From positions 1-62,218 of the forward strand of contig CAMJXE010000009.1 of assembly GCA_946409645.1 (NCBI GenBank): DNA of 62,218 nucleotides, given 5' to 3'. Origin of the DNA: an uncultured Bacteroidales bacterium (GTDB lineage Bacteria; Bacteroidota; Bacteroidia; Bacteroidales; WCHB1-69). Positions 9,896-19,300 of this stretch are shown here, in pieces (positions within the stretch are counted from its first letter, which is position 1; every line of letters begins with the position of its first letter). The position numbers and the translations under genes are program-made. Below the pieces are notes generated by a model. That model was given only the letters and a program-made list of their open reading frames with translations, was not told the DNA's origin and did no database searches.

Positions 9896-9930
9896 GTGAT
9901 TAGTGATTAGTGATTAGTGATTAGTGATTT
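9896..9930. repeat. Five tandem 7-bp repeats upstream of the NRPS start
   Basis: GTGATTA is repeated four times plus a fifth copy ending TTT, beginning 10 bp upstream of the NRPS ATG at 9886. Copy-number change here would alter the distance between ribosome-binding or promoter elements and the start codon. Confidence 0.8.
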
Positions 9931-9958
9931 GGACTTAGACCTGTAAGCGTGTAGGTTT

Positions 9959-11326
9959 CTAAGCCTTCTTCTTGTCATTCCACGTGGTGGTGAAGAAAGT
10001 CGGGGTGACGGTCAGCATCAACCAGCCCCAATGCAGACGGCGCTTGTCGGTGATGTTTTGGAGGATTTTCATTGTCTCGGTGCCGCGCATGTAGGTGTAG
10101 CCTGCCGACAGCTTGACAAAGTTCGCGAAAGAGTAGGCTACGCTGAGGTCAATATCATGGCCCAATGCTTTGTTCAATTTTTCTTGATGGAATCTAAGGT
10201 CTGCAGCGATGGCGTAAAAGTGGTAAGAGGCGTTGATTGTCAATCCCGGAACTGGACTGACGTTTCCACCGACATATAGGTTTTGCAAACCAGGGGAGAA
10301 GTTGTGCACATAGTTGTCGAAATAGAAAAATTCCATGGCACCATAAAAATCGTGGTGTGAACCGAACAACGGGGTGAACGCTCTGGCTTCTTTATGGTAG
10401 ATGAGGCCAAGACCGCCATTCACCGTAACGGGAAAGTTTTCACCACTCAAGTAATCATACCCAGTGTAAAGGTTGTAGATATTGTTTGGCGTGACTGTGG
10501 CCTTTGCACTTCCCATGAAGGCGTTCAACTTGATTCCGTGTTCTTCTCTACCCATTTGGTAGTAGAAGGAACCTTCCAAATTGACAATGCTGGGGTTTAA
10601 TGTTAAGTATGTGCCGAATAATTGTTGGAAGAAAATTTTATTAGGTTTTTCATCAATCTTGCTTTGCACCCCGATATTCATGCCAAGCAAGGAGATTCCG
10701 AAGAGGTTTTTAGGTGTGTTGTAGTGGTACCAGAGGGTCTGCATGGTCTTGTAGGGTTGTATTCCATCGGAATAGTAGGAGAGGCCGGTGGAAATATTAT
10801 CTGCGTTTTGGTTGTAGGCGAGGAGTACGTGTACTTTGTGACCGTAACCCTCGAAGCCGAGTTTGATTGCGTCGTGGGTGGGCGCGGTCATGATCCAGTC
10901 ATCGTAACCTAGGATACGCTCATCGTCGTATTCAAGAGATTGACGACCGATTTTGGTGAAAAGACCGGTCTTGTTGTGCTTCATGGAGAGCCACCCTTCG
11001 GAAAGGCTCAAGGTGCCGCCTGCCTGTCCCCAAACGCCAGAGAACTGTGGTGAGAGCTGAATCTCCAACCAGTCGGATCGTTTGTATCCAAGGTTGATTC
11101 GGTACTGGCCCATAATAAAATGGGCTCTTCCTTCCTGTCCTTCGCCATTCGCGTCGTCGTATCCGCCCACACGAATCTCACCACGGGTGTTTAATTTGGC
11201 ATCAATCGTGAATTCATTGTCTGGCGTCGGCTCATTGACAACCACTTGCGCCCGCAGATCAACTGTTGTCAAAAGGGCGACAACGATTACTATCCAACGG
11301 GCAAATTTAATATAAAAAGTATGCAT
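9959..11326 (-). CDS. Outer-membrane beta-barrel protein, alginate-export-like
   Basis: A 455-residue protein. The start chosen is the ATG at 11326, giving a signal peptide MHTFYIKFARWIVIVVALLT ending in a probable LRAQ cleavage site; an upstream in-frame ATG at 11371 would add 15 charged residues before it. The rest is rich in alternating aromatic strands (GRQSLEYDDERILGYDDW, LYVGGNVSPVPGLTINASYH) and has the look of the alginate-export/porin-like family of Bacteroidota. It has no plug or TonB box. Lying between the STAS gene and an NRPS gene on one strand, it could let the NRPS product across the outer membrane and partner the MATE exporter; that is inference. It ends 72 bp before the NRPS start. 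Confidence 0.7.
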   Translation of the reverse strand: MHTFYIKFARWIVIVVALLTTVDLRAQVVVNEPTPDNEFTIDAKLNTRGEIRVGGYDDANGEGQEGRAHFIMGQYRINLGYKRSDWLEIQLSPQFSGVWGQAGGTLSLSEGWLSMKHNKTGLFTKIGRQSLEYDDERILGYDDWIMTAPTHDAIKLGFEGYGHKVHVLLAYNQNADNISTGLSYYSDGIQPYKTMQTLWYHYNTPKNLFGISLLGMNIGVQSKIDEKPNKIFFQQLFGTYLTLNPSIVNLEGSFYYQMGREEHGIKLNAFMGSAKATVTPNNIYNLYTGYDYLSGENFPVTVNGGLGLIYHKEARAFTPLFGSHHDFYGAMEFFYFDNYVHNFSPGLQNLYVGGNVSPVPGLTINASYHFYAIAADLRFHQEKLNKALGHDIDLSVAYSFANFVKLSAGYTYMRGTETMKILQNITDKRRLHWGWLMLTVTPTFFTTTWNDKKKA

Positions 11327-11528
11327 AAGGCTGATTTTTGTCAGATTTGTATCAATAACGTGGGCTCTCAAGATGTTTTACAAATTGAAAAAGATATTTG
11401 CTGATACAGATGGTTTCTGGTTTGACGGGCTGATTGCCGCAGACGCGCAAGACCGCTTATCCAGAATGGCTGAAAAGGAAATGGATGCCAGGAAAACTAG
11501 CATCCACTTGGTCGTTGAGGAGGATTAG

Positions 11529-11834
11529 TTAGTCCACCATCTCAAAAATGTCGTCTAATTTGGTCATTTTAAAGACTTGCATTACATCCGGACAGATATT
11601 TTTCAGGTACATTTTGCCGCCTTTGGCAGATACTTCCTTTCTGATTTTCAAAAAGATACGAAGTCCAGAGCTGCTAATGAACGGCATTTTTTCACAATCC
11701 AGAATGATGTTCTGGTCGGCATTTTGTAACAATGGATCAATAGTCTCCGAAATCTGTTGGGCAGCCACAGTGTCCAAGCGACCGTCAAATACGGCAGTGA
11801 TGTTGTTGCCTTCTTCGTTAATGGTAATATTCAT
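11529..11834 (-). CDS. STAS-domain protein (anti-sigma factor antagonist type)
   Basis: A 101-residue single STAS domain of the SpoIIAA/RsbV type. The sequence runs from the start strand MNITINEEGNNITAVFDGRL through the phosphorylatable loop in MPFISSSGLRIFLKIRK, where the SSSG Ser is the conserved target of anti-sigma kinases. In partner switches a HATPase kinase phosphorylates this Ser and a PP2C-type phosphatase removes the phosphate. Both activities are predicted in one protein of the same locus (20767-22827). The gene has its own promoter box (11861-11868). No sigma factor or separate anti-sigma gene is nearby, so the final target is unknown; in Bacteroidota such STAS proteins may act on other targets. 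Confidence 0.88.
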   Translation of the reverse strand: MNITINEEGNNITAVFDGRLDTVAAQQISETIDPLLQNADQNIILDCEKMPFISSSGLRIFLKIRKEVSAKGGKMYLKNICPDVMQVFKMTKLDDIFEMVD

Positions 11835-11860
11835 AAAGCTACTATTTTAGTATTACGCCG

Positions 11861-11868
11861 CAAAAATA
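11861..11868 (-). promoter_or_regulatory. -7 box for the STAS gene
   Basis: TATTTTTG on the minus strand matches TAnnTTTG, 27 bp upstream of the STAS ATG. It suggests that STAS, the porin and the downstream NRPS form a transcript separate from the SpoIIE-NRPS-MATE transcript. Confidence 0.5.
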
Positions 11869-11976
11869 AAAAAAATACTTTAACAAAAAGACGCAAATGT
11901 TTTTCTTGATATTTCTGGCAAGAATGCCATAAAGCAGAGGCTATAGCCATCCCTGTTCATCTGAATCTATAAAGAA

Positions 11977-13335
11977 CTATTGCTCTTTAGCAGGCAATTC
12001 AAATTTCAAATGCGCTGCTTTGTGGATAATGAAAATGATCAGCAACTCAATGATGTAAGCGATGAGGTAGCTGTACCATAGGAGGGAAGGGGCGTAGTGT
12101 GCCACAATCCAGAGCACAGGAATGACCATCAGGGAAAGCATAAAAGAGATCAATAATGACATCTTATGGTAGTTGTAGAGCTTATAGACCACCATAATTG
12201 TGTCGATGTAGCACCACAAGGCCAAACTCAGGGCGAAGGCACGCAGTGCCGAGGCTGTTTCGTTGACAGTGTCATTGCTGTCGGCGCCAAAACCACGGGC
12301 AATGGACTCTGGGAATATCCACACGACAACACATATAAGGACCATGCTGACGGTGATGAAACGGAACGATTTTCGCAGAATCAGCTGGAAAGCCTCGTTG
12401 TCGCCGCGCCCCACTTCGATGGAACCGAGGGCTTGGATGGTGCGCTCGACACCTGCCAAAAAGAGGTTGTAAATCATAAGTAGGTTCATGCAGACGGCCA
12501 GGGCAAAAAGTCCCACTCTGCCCTTCACCAATGCCACGGAATGGTTGCAGGCGACATAGAGCAACGCCAGTGTGCCACAGGCTACGGCCAAGGGTGCCCC
12601 TTGGTTAATGATTGTGCCAAAGGAAGAGCGAAGGGAGGCCAGTGAGAAAGCGTCTTTCGTTGTCGGGCGGAACGTAAGTCGTAGGTGATTGTCCTTGTAG
12701 TGAAAGTGGCGGCATATAATGGCGATACCCACCAAGTGTCCTATTACGGTGGCTGTCGAGGAGCCTTCGATGCCCCAGCCCAGCGTTTTGATAAAGACGA
12801 GGTCAAGGCTGAGGTTGACGGCGTTGTCTATCAGGATAGCGATGGATGCCAAGCGCGGACTGCCATCCACACCGGCCATCGTGGTGAGGGCCCACATCGC
12901 CATGTAGGCCGGAGCACCGATCATCATCACCCTCAGATAGTCATGGGTGAGCGACCAGAGGCCCTCTTGTGTGCATAGCCAACCCGTGATAACATCGGGA
13001 ATCGCAATTCCACAGGCTGTGAACAGCAGGCCTACAATCAGACAAGCGGCCATGGCGAGAGTGTAGTAATAGGCCACACTTTGATGATTTTTTCTGCCCA
13101 ACTCGATGCCGACCAACATGCCGGCGCCCGTGGCTATGAGCATGTTCAGGGTGAACATTATCTGCACCACAGGTCTTGTCAGGTTGATGGCACTCACACC
13201 GTCTTCCCCGATCAGATTGCCCACAATGATGGCATCCACCACACTGCCCAAACAGCCCGACAGGGCGATGAGGATGCTCGACCATAGAAATTGCCAATAT
13301 TTGCGGTTGAAGGTTGCTTTATCTTCCATGTTCAT
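11977..13335 (-). CDS. MATE-family multidrug/toxin exporter
   Basis: A 452-residue protein of normal MatE length with about 12 hydrophobic segments in two homologous halves. Recognisable stretches include LWSSILIALSGCLGSVVDAI near the N-terminus and LIGEDGVSAINLTRPV, typical of the NorM/DinF superfamily. It couples an ion gradient to export of small organic molecules across the inner membrane. It starts 14 bp after the stop of the 2465-residue NRPS, so translation is probably coupled and the exported substrate may be the NRPS product. ATG 13335 and ATG 13329 (MED) are equally possible starts. Confidence 0.9.
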   Translation of the reverse strand: MNMEDKATFNRKYWQFLWSSILIALSGCLGSVVDAIIVGNLIGEDGVSAINLTRPVVQIMFTLNMLIATGAGMLVGIELGRKNHQSVAYYYTLAMAACLIVGLLFTACGIAIPDVITGWLCTQEGLWSLTHDYLRVMMIGAPAYMAMWALTTMAGVDGSPRLASIAILIDNAVNLSLDLVFIKTLGWGIEGSSTATVIGHLVGIAIICRHFHYKDNHLRLTFRPTTKDAFSLASLRSSFGTIINQGAPLAVACGTLALLYVACNHSVALVKGRVGLFALAVCMNLLMIYNLFLAGVERTIQALGSIEVGRGDNEAFQLILRKSFRFITVSMVLICVVVWIFPESIARGFGADSNDTVNETASALRAFALSLALWCYIDTIMVVYKLYNYHKMSLLISFMLSLMVIPVLWIVAHYAPSLLWYSYLIAYIIELLIIFIIHKAAHLKFELPAKEQ

Positions 13336-13349
13336 TGTTCAATTTATGG

Positions 13350-16300
13350 TTATACTGTAAAATAGTCGAACCCTATGATGGTGTCTATGAAATGATGGAC
13401 ATAGTCGGCGGCGGTGGGAGACCATTGAAACCCCATCCTATAAAGCACCTGTGTGGTGTAATCGTTGGCGGACTCTATCCAGCGCATGGTGTGTTTGCTG
13501 CTCACGTTGTAGGCCATCAGCGGACGCAGCAATGTGACAAGGTCCGGGTTCTCCATCAACTGTTCCAAAGCTTGTTGGAACTCGTCAATCTCGACGCGGC
13601 GCAGCGTGAGACCGGAGAGGGCAAAGCCCATGAGGATGTCGGAGAGGAATTGGCGATGGGTGTTGTTAGGATGGAACACGATGCACTCTTTCGGGGTCTG
13701 GGCGAGGAGCATGATGGCATTGGCCACCTCGTCGATAGGGGAGAACTCAAAGCGACGGTCGAGATCTGCGTATGGCACCATCCCTATCACGACGTAAGCC
13801 CGCAAACGAGCCAAGAAATTGTTGGTCATGAAGTTGATTTGGAACTCACCGTCTTTCTGGCGTGCCGAGAGGTTGCCCACACGCATGATTTTGGCATTGA
13901 GCCCGCGATGGGCAATGGCTTCGAGTACCAACTCTTCGGCCTTGTACTTCGAATAAACGTACTTGTTGGCATCGATGTTCTGTCCTATGTTGAACGCTTG
14001 CTCCGTCAGTTTCACCTCCGGTCCGGGATGCCCGTCAACACTCATGCCGGCGATGCTGTTGGTGGAGATATGGATGAGGCGGGAACCTGTGCGCAGACAG
14101 AATGCAATCAGGTGACGCACGGACTCGATGTTGACCATCTCAATGTCATTGCCTGCCGAGAAGTGTTTTACGTTGGCCACACAATTGATGACAGTAAGCC
14201 CCTGTTGGGTTATTCCGTCAAGGCCGTCAGGCTCAGTGACCTCAGCAGTGAACACTGAGATGCGCTGCTCATTGAAATTGTCAAAATCTCCAAAATAGTA
14301 GAAATACAGCGATTTGAGGCGACTGAGAGCTTTCTCATCGTCTTCGGCACGGATGGGACATAGGATCCGGCCATTGTAATGGGAAAGCAATTCATTAAGG
14401 ATATGTATGCCGAGATAGCCCGTAGCACCCGTCAGCAGAACATCGCCAACAATCTGACGCTTGTTCTGACGGAAAGCGTCTAACGTGTTGGCCGTGAGAA
14501 TGGGTATAAAGGGATCGTCCACCTGGCTGACAGTCTTGCTTTCTACAACAGGGGCAGCGGTGGTCTCCTCGGTCTCTTCTCCATTTACGAATTCCGCCAG
14601 AGCTCTTGGGGTCTTTAGGTTAAACAGATCATTGAACACAATCTGGACACCCTGTTTGCTGGCCTCTACAATCACTTTAATGGCATTGATGCTGGTGCCT
14701 CCAATCTCAAAGAAGTTGTCGGTAGCGCCCACCTCTTGAATCTTCAGCACTTCGGAGAAAATATGGCAGAAGAGCTCTTCCGTTTCACCCACCGGGGCCA
14801 CATACTCGGTGGCACGCTTCATTTCGGGTGCGGGGAGTGCCTTGCGGTTGATTTTGAGGTTAGGTGTCATCGGCATCACATCTAACTGCATATAGACATC
14901 GGGCACCATATAGTCGGCTAACGACGAGGCAGCTAACATTTGACGAATCTCTTCATCGCTGAGGGTGGCACCCTCGACCAATGTATAGTAAAGAATCAGA
15001 TGCTCGTTGCCCATCACCTTGCGCACCTCCGCGGCCGCCTGGCGGATGCCTTCGATGTTCAGGGCCTTGTTCTCGATTTCGCCCAACTCGATGCGGAAAC
15101 CGCGCAGTTTCACCTGTGTGTCGATGCGGCCCAAGTACTCGATTTGTCCCTCCTCGTTCCAGCGGCAGAGGTCGCCGGTGTGGTACATGCGCACAGGATG
15201 GCCCCATCGATCTTCCTTGACGAACGGGCAATCCACGAACGACTTTGCGGTGCGTTCGGGCAGGCGCCAGTAGCCCCGTCCCACCTGAATGCCGGCAAAA
15301 CAGAGCTCGCCTGCCACGCCAAGCGGCACGAGATTTCCGGTGGCATCTACAATAAAATTCCAGTTGTTGGCAACGCTCGCTCCGATGGGAATGTCCTCAA
15401 TGCGTTGTCCAGGCTTGATGGCATAGTATGAAGTGTCGTCGGTGCACTCTGTGGGACCATACACGTTGATGATCTCGATGTGGTCGCTATAAACGCCGCT
15501 CATCTTTTCGCCGCCACCCGTGGTGAAGCGGATGGGCAGGTCGTCGAAGGCATTGAGCAACAGACAGGTCATCGCCGTCGAATAGCCGCCGCCGGTAATC
15601 TGGTGGTCAATCAGGAACTGACGGATGAGGGCTAAGTCTTTGCGTATTTCCGTCGGCATGATATGGAATGAGCCGCCCAACGTCAGCACGGGGTACATGT
15701 CTTCGATGTGGGCGTCGAACGAGAAAGAGCGGTGTCCGCTGATGCGGTCTTCTGCGGTCAGCTTCTCCATGTCAATGACCACAGCGATGAAGTTGCGCAA
15801 ACCGGCCTGATGCAGCATAGCGCCTTTGGGTTTCCCTGTTGAACCGGACGTATATATCATGTAAGCAAGACCGTCAGGATTGGACAAGTCGATGGGTTCG
15901 GCATCGGGCACATCCGCCATAAAGTCATCGATGAAGAAAGGTTTGGCGGCGGAGGTGCTGAAGTCACCCTCGGCTTGCTTGGCCTCAAGCACATCATGCG
16001 AGGTGATGAGCACCTTTGATTCGGAGTTCTCCAGCATGTAACTCAGACGCTCGTTAGGATATTCGAAATCCAACGGGGTGTAGGCAGCGCCTGCCTTGTG
16101 GATACCCAATACGGAAAGCGGGAACTCCTTGAAGCGGTCGAGCATGACGCAAACGAAGTCGTTGGGCTGCACGCCGAAGTCTATCAGCTGACGGGCCAGC
16201 GCATTCGAGTAGCGGTCCATCTCACCATAGGTCAGCTGGCTGTCCCTATCGACTACTGCAGGAGCATCGGGCGTGCGCTTGGCCTGCTCGGTGAAGAGGT

Positions 16301-19300
16301 TGGCGAAGGTCTTGCTCAGATCCACCTCAATGTCTTTGCCCGTACCTATCTGGATGATGCGCTCGGCCTCCTCATCACTGACAATACAGATGCTGGTCAG
16401 GGCGTTGTCGGGAGCGGCCATCATTCGCTCTATCACGACGGGGATGCTATCGGCCAAGCTCTGCATCAATCGGGCAGAATATTTGCCGTTGTCATATTCC
16501 ACACAAACGACCGGTTTCCCTTCGAGGTTTTTGATGAAAAAGGTGATGGGGAACTTCGGTACTTTCAACTCCGGATTTTCCAGCTCCAAAGGCGTGCCTT
16601 GACAGACATATTGGTTCATCATGCCCAACTGATAGACGAATTGGATTTCAGCCGTCAGTCCGTAGTCAGCGGCAATCTGGGCAAACGGATAGTTTTCGTG
16701 TTGCAGGGTCTCGTCGAAGTTTTCACTCACCTCCTGCAAGAACTCTTTCACTTTCTGTTGGCCGATATGAGCACTCAGCGCCAGCGTGTTCACGAACATG
16801 CCGACGGTGTTTCGGATTTGCAGGTTGGAGCGACCACTTGAGACGGTGGTGATGCAAACCTGCTCATTATTAGCAAAGCGCGATAATGAATAATAGATGG
16901 CCGAGAGAATCAGGTGGGCAGGTGTGATGACCGTTGAGAGTTGAGCGTTTAGGGTTGAGAGTTTGGATTGGATGTTGTCGAAATCCAAAGGGGCAACGGC
17001 TTTGCCGATCGTGCCCTTGACGGGATTCGGCTGGTCGGGCTGAACCTCCGTGGCGGCCTCTACCACAGATAGCCGTTCTTTGAAGAAGTCCGCGGCAGCC
17101 TGATATTCAGCCCCGCCTTCCGCGGCCTTTTCCGACATCACGTATGCATCATAATTCTGGTCTTCGTCTTCTATAGTCTCGCCGTTCATGAGGCTGCAAA
17201 GTTGTTGCAGGAAGATGTCGGAAGATCCGCCATCGAACACCAGATGATGCACATCCATCAGCAGACAGGTCTGCTTTTCGGTGGACACTATCTCAAAACG
17301 ATAGAGCGGACCCGCGCCGAGGTCGAAAGGCTTCACAAAGTACTGTTTATACTGCGCCAGTTCCTCCTCGCTCATCTGTTTTATGGGTATCTCTATCCCT
17401 TTCTCCAAATCGACGGTCTGTATGACGCCCTCTTCGCCATTCCCAAAATGGACGGTCATCTGTGGATGCGCCTTGACGAGTGTCCTGAGCGCCCCGACAA
17501 GCGTTGTCGTATCCGTATCTTTCTGGAATTTAATGCAGTATGGAATATTGTATAGCGTCGATATGGGATTCTTCAGGCAGTCGAAATAGACGCCAGTCTG
17601 GGCGTAACTCAATGGAAATGAAGAATGAAGAATGTCGGATGAAGAATTGGTCTGAGCATCGGAAGCATTGGAATCTGCAGCGGTGGCCAATCCTCCGTCC
17701 TTCATGCTTACTCCTTCATTTAACATACGCTTCCAAATCTCATTTTCAATCGCTTGTAAAGTACCTGTCTTGACAAAGCTCTTGGCATCAAGGGTCACAC
17801 CATATCGTTTCTGTAACTGTATGGCCAATTTGATGGCGGAAATGGAGGTGAGTCCTGCATAACCCAAAATAGTTGTCACACCAAAATCATTGTTGTTCAA
17901 GATGTTGGAAATCATCTCATGCAGCTCTTGCTCAAGCATGTTCATGGGCACGTTATGCTCCGCCACAGCCTCTTCCACTTTCTTCTCGGGCATTGGCAAG
18001 GCGCGCTTGTTCACCTTCTGATTCTGGTTCAATGGAATCTTTTCAATCTGCATCGTCACGGCAGGTACCATGTAAGGTGGTTTTTCCTCAAGGATGAAAT
18101 TGTGGAGCGCATCGATGTCAATCTGCTCATCTGCCACAATATAGGCAGCGATGAATTTTCCGCCGCCTTCATCGTCAAAGGCTTGCACCGTGGCATCCTT
18201 GATGCCCGGGAATTCCCGAACAACGGCCTCCACCTCCTTCAGTTCGATGCGGAAACCGCGAATCTTCACCTGTCCGTCACGGCGACCTATGAACTGGATG
18301 TTGCCGTCGGGCAGGTAGCGCACAATGTCGCCTGTGCGATAGGCGCGAATGTATTTTTCCTCGGTGGAGAAGGGGTTTTGGACAAACACTTCTGCGTTTT
18401 TGTCTGGTCGGTTCAGGTAACCGAGCGCCACTTGCGGTCCAGCAGCCCACAGTTCGCCCATAGCTCCCACAGGCAGGCGGTGGCCCTGTTGATCAACCAC
18501 GTATAGCCGCACGTTGTCTAAAGGCTTGCCGATGGGCACGTCCTTGTCTTTCTTCGTGACGGGATAGATGGTGATGAGGATGGTGGCCTCCGTGGGACCG
18601 TAGCCGTTGTGCAGCTTGTATCCCATCGGTGGCGTGAGCGGAGCCAGCTTCTCGCCGGCCACGGAGAGGTGTAGCAAAGAGTGGTTCTCGATATTCGTTG
18701 CAAATTGGTAACCCACCTGAGTGGTGATGAAAGTGTGGGTGATATGCTCGTGCTCGAAGTATTCATTCAGTGCCACCAGATCAAGGCGAAGTTCCTCGGG
18801 GATAATATGCACGGTGGCACCGCCCGTCAACGGCGGATAGATGCCCTCCTGATGTACATCAAAACCATAGCTGGCGTATTCCGCCACGTTGTGCTCCGGC
18901 TTCAGGTCGTAGTATTTCCAATACCAGTGGCAGTAGCACACCAGATTGCTGTGCGTCAACTGGCATCCTTTGGGAACGCCTGTAGAGCCGGAAGTGTAGA
19001 GCAGGATGAAACGATCCTCGGGTTTCGGGCCTTCAGGCAATTCTTTGGCTGTGGGCAGTTGTGCGATGTCTTTCGTCAGCAACACGTCGCCATCGTATTC
19101 GTCGAGCAGACCGCGCAGCGACTCATCGGCAATGAGCAACTTGGCGTCCGCATCCTTCACCATGAAGTTCAGTCGCTCTTTCGGGTAGGTCGGATCAAGG
19201 GGCTGGTATGCGCAGCCTGCCTTCAGAATGCCGAGAGAGGCAATCGCCATCCACTCGCAGCGAGGAATGATGACAGAAACGGCATCGCCCACACCCAATC

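Noticed and set aside
13314-14258. 314-codon plus-strand open frame opposite the NRPS reductase domain
   Set aside because: It lies wholly on the antisense of conserved reductase and carrier motifs and has no recognisable domain or leader.
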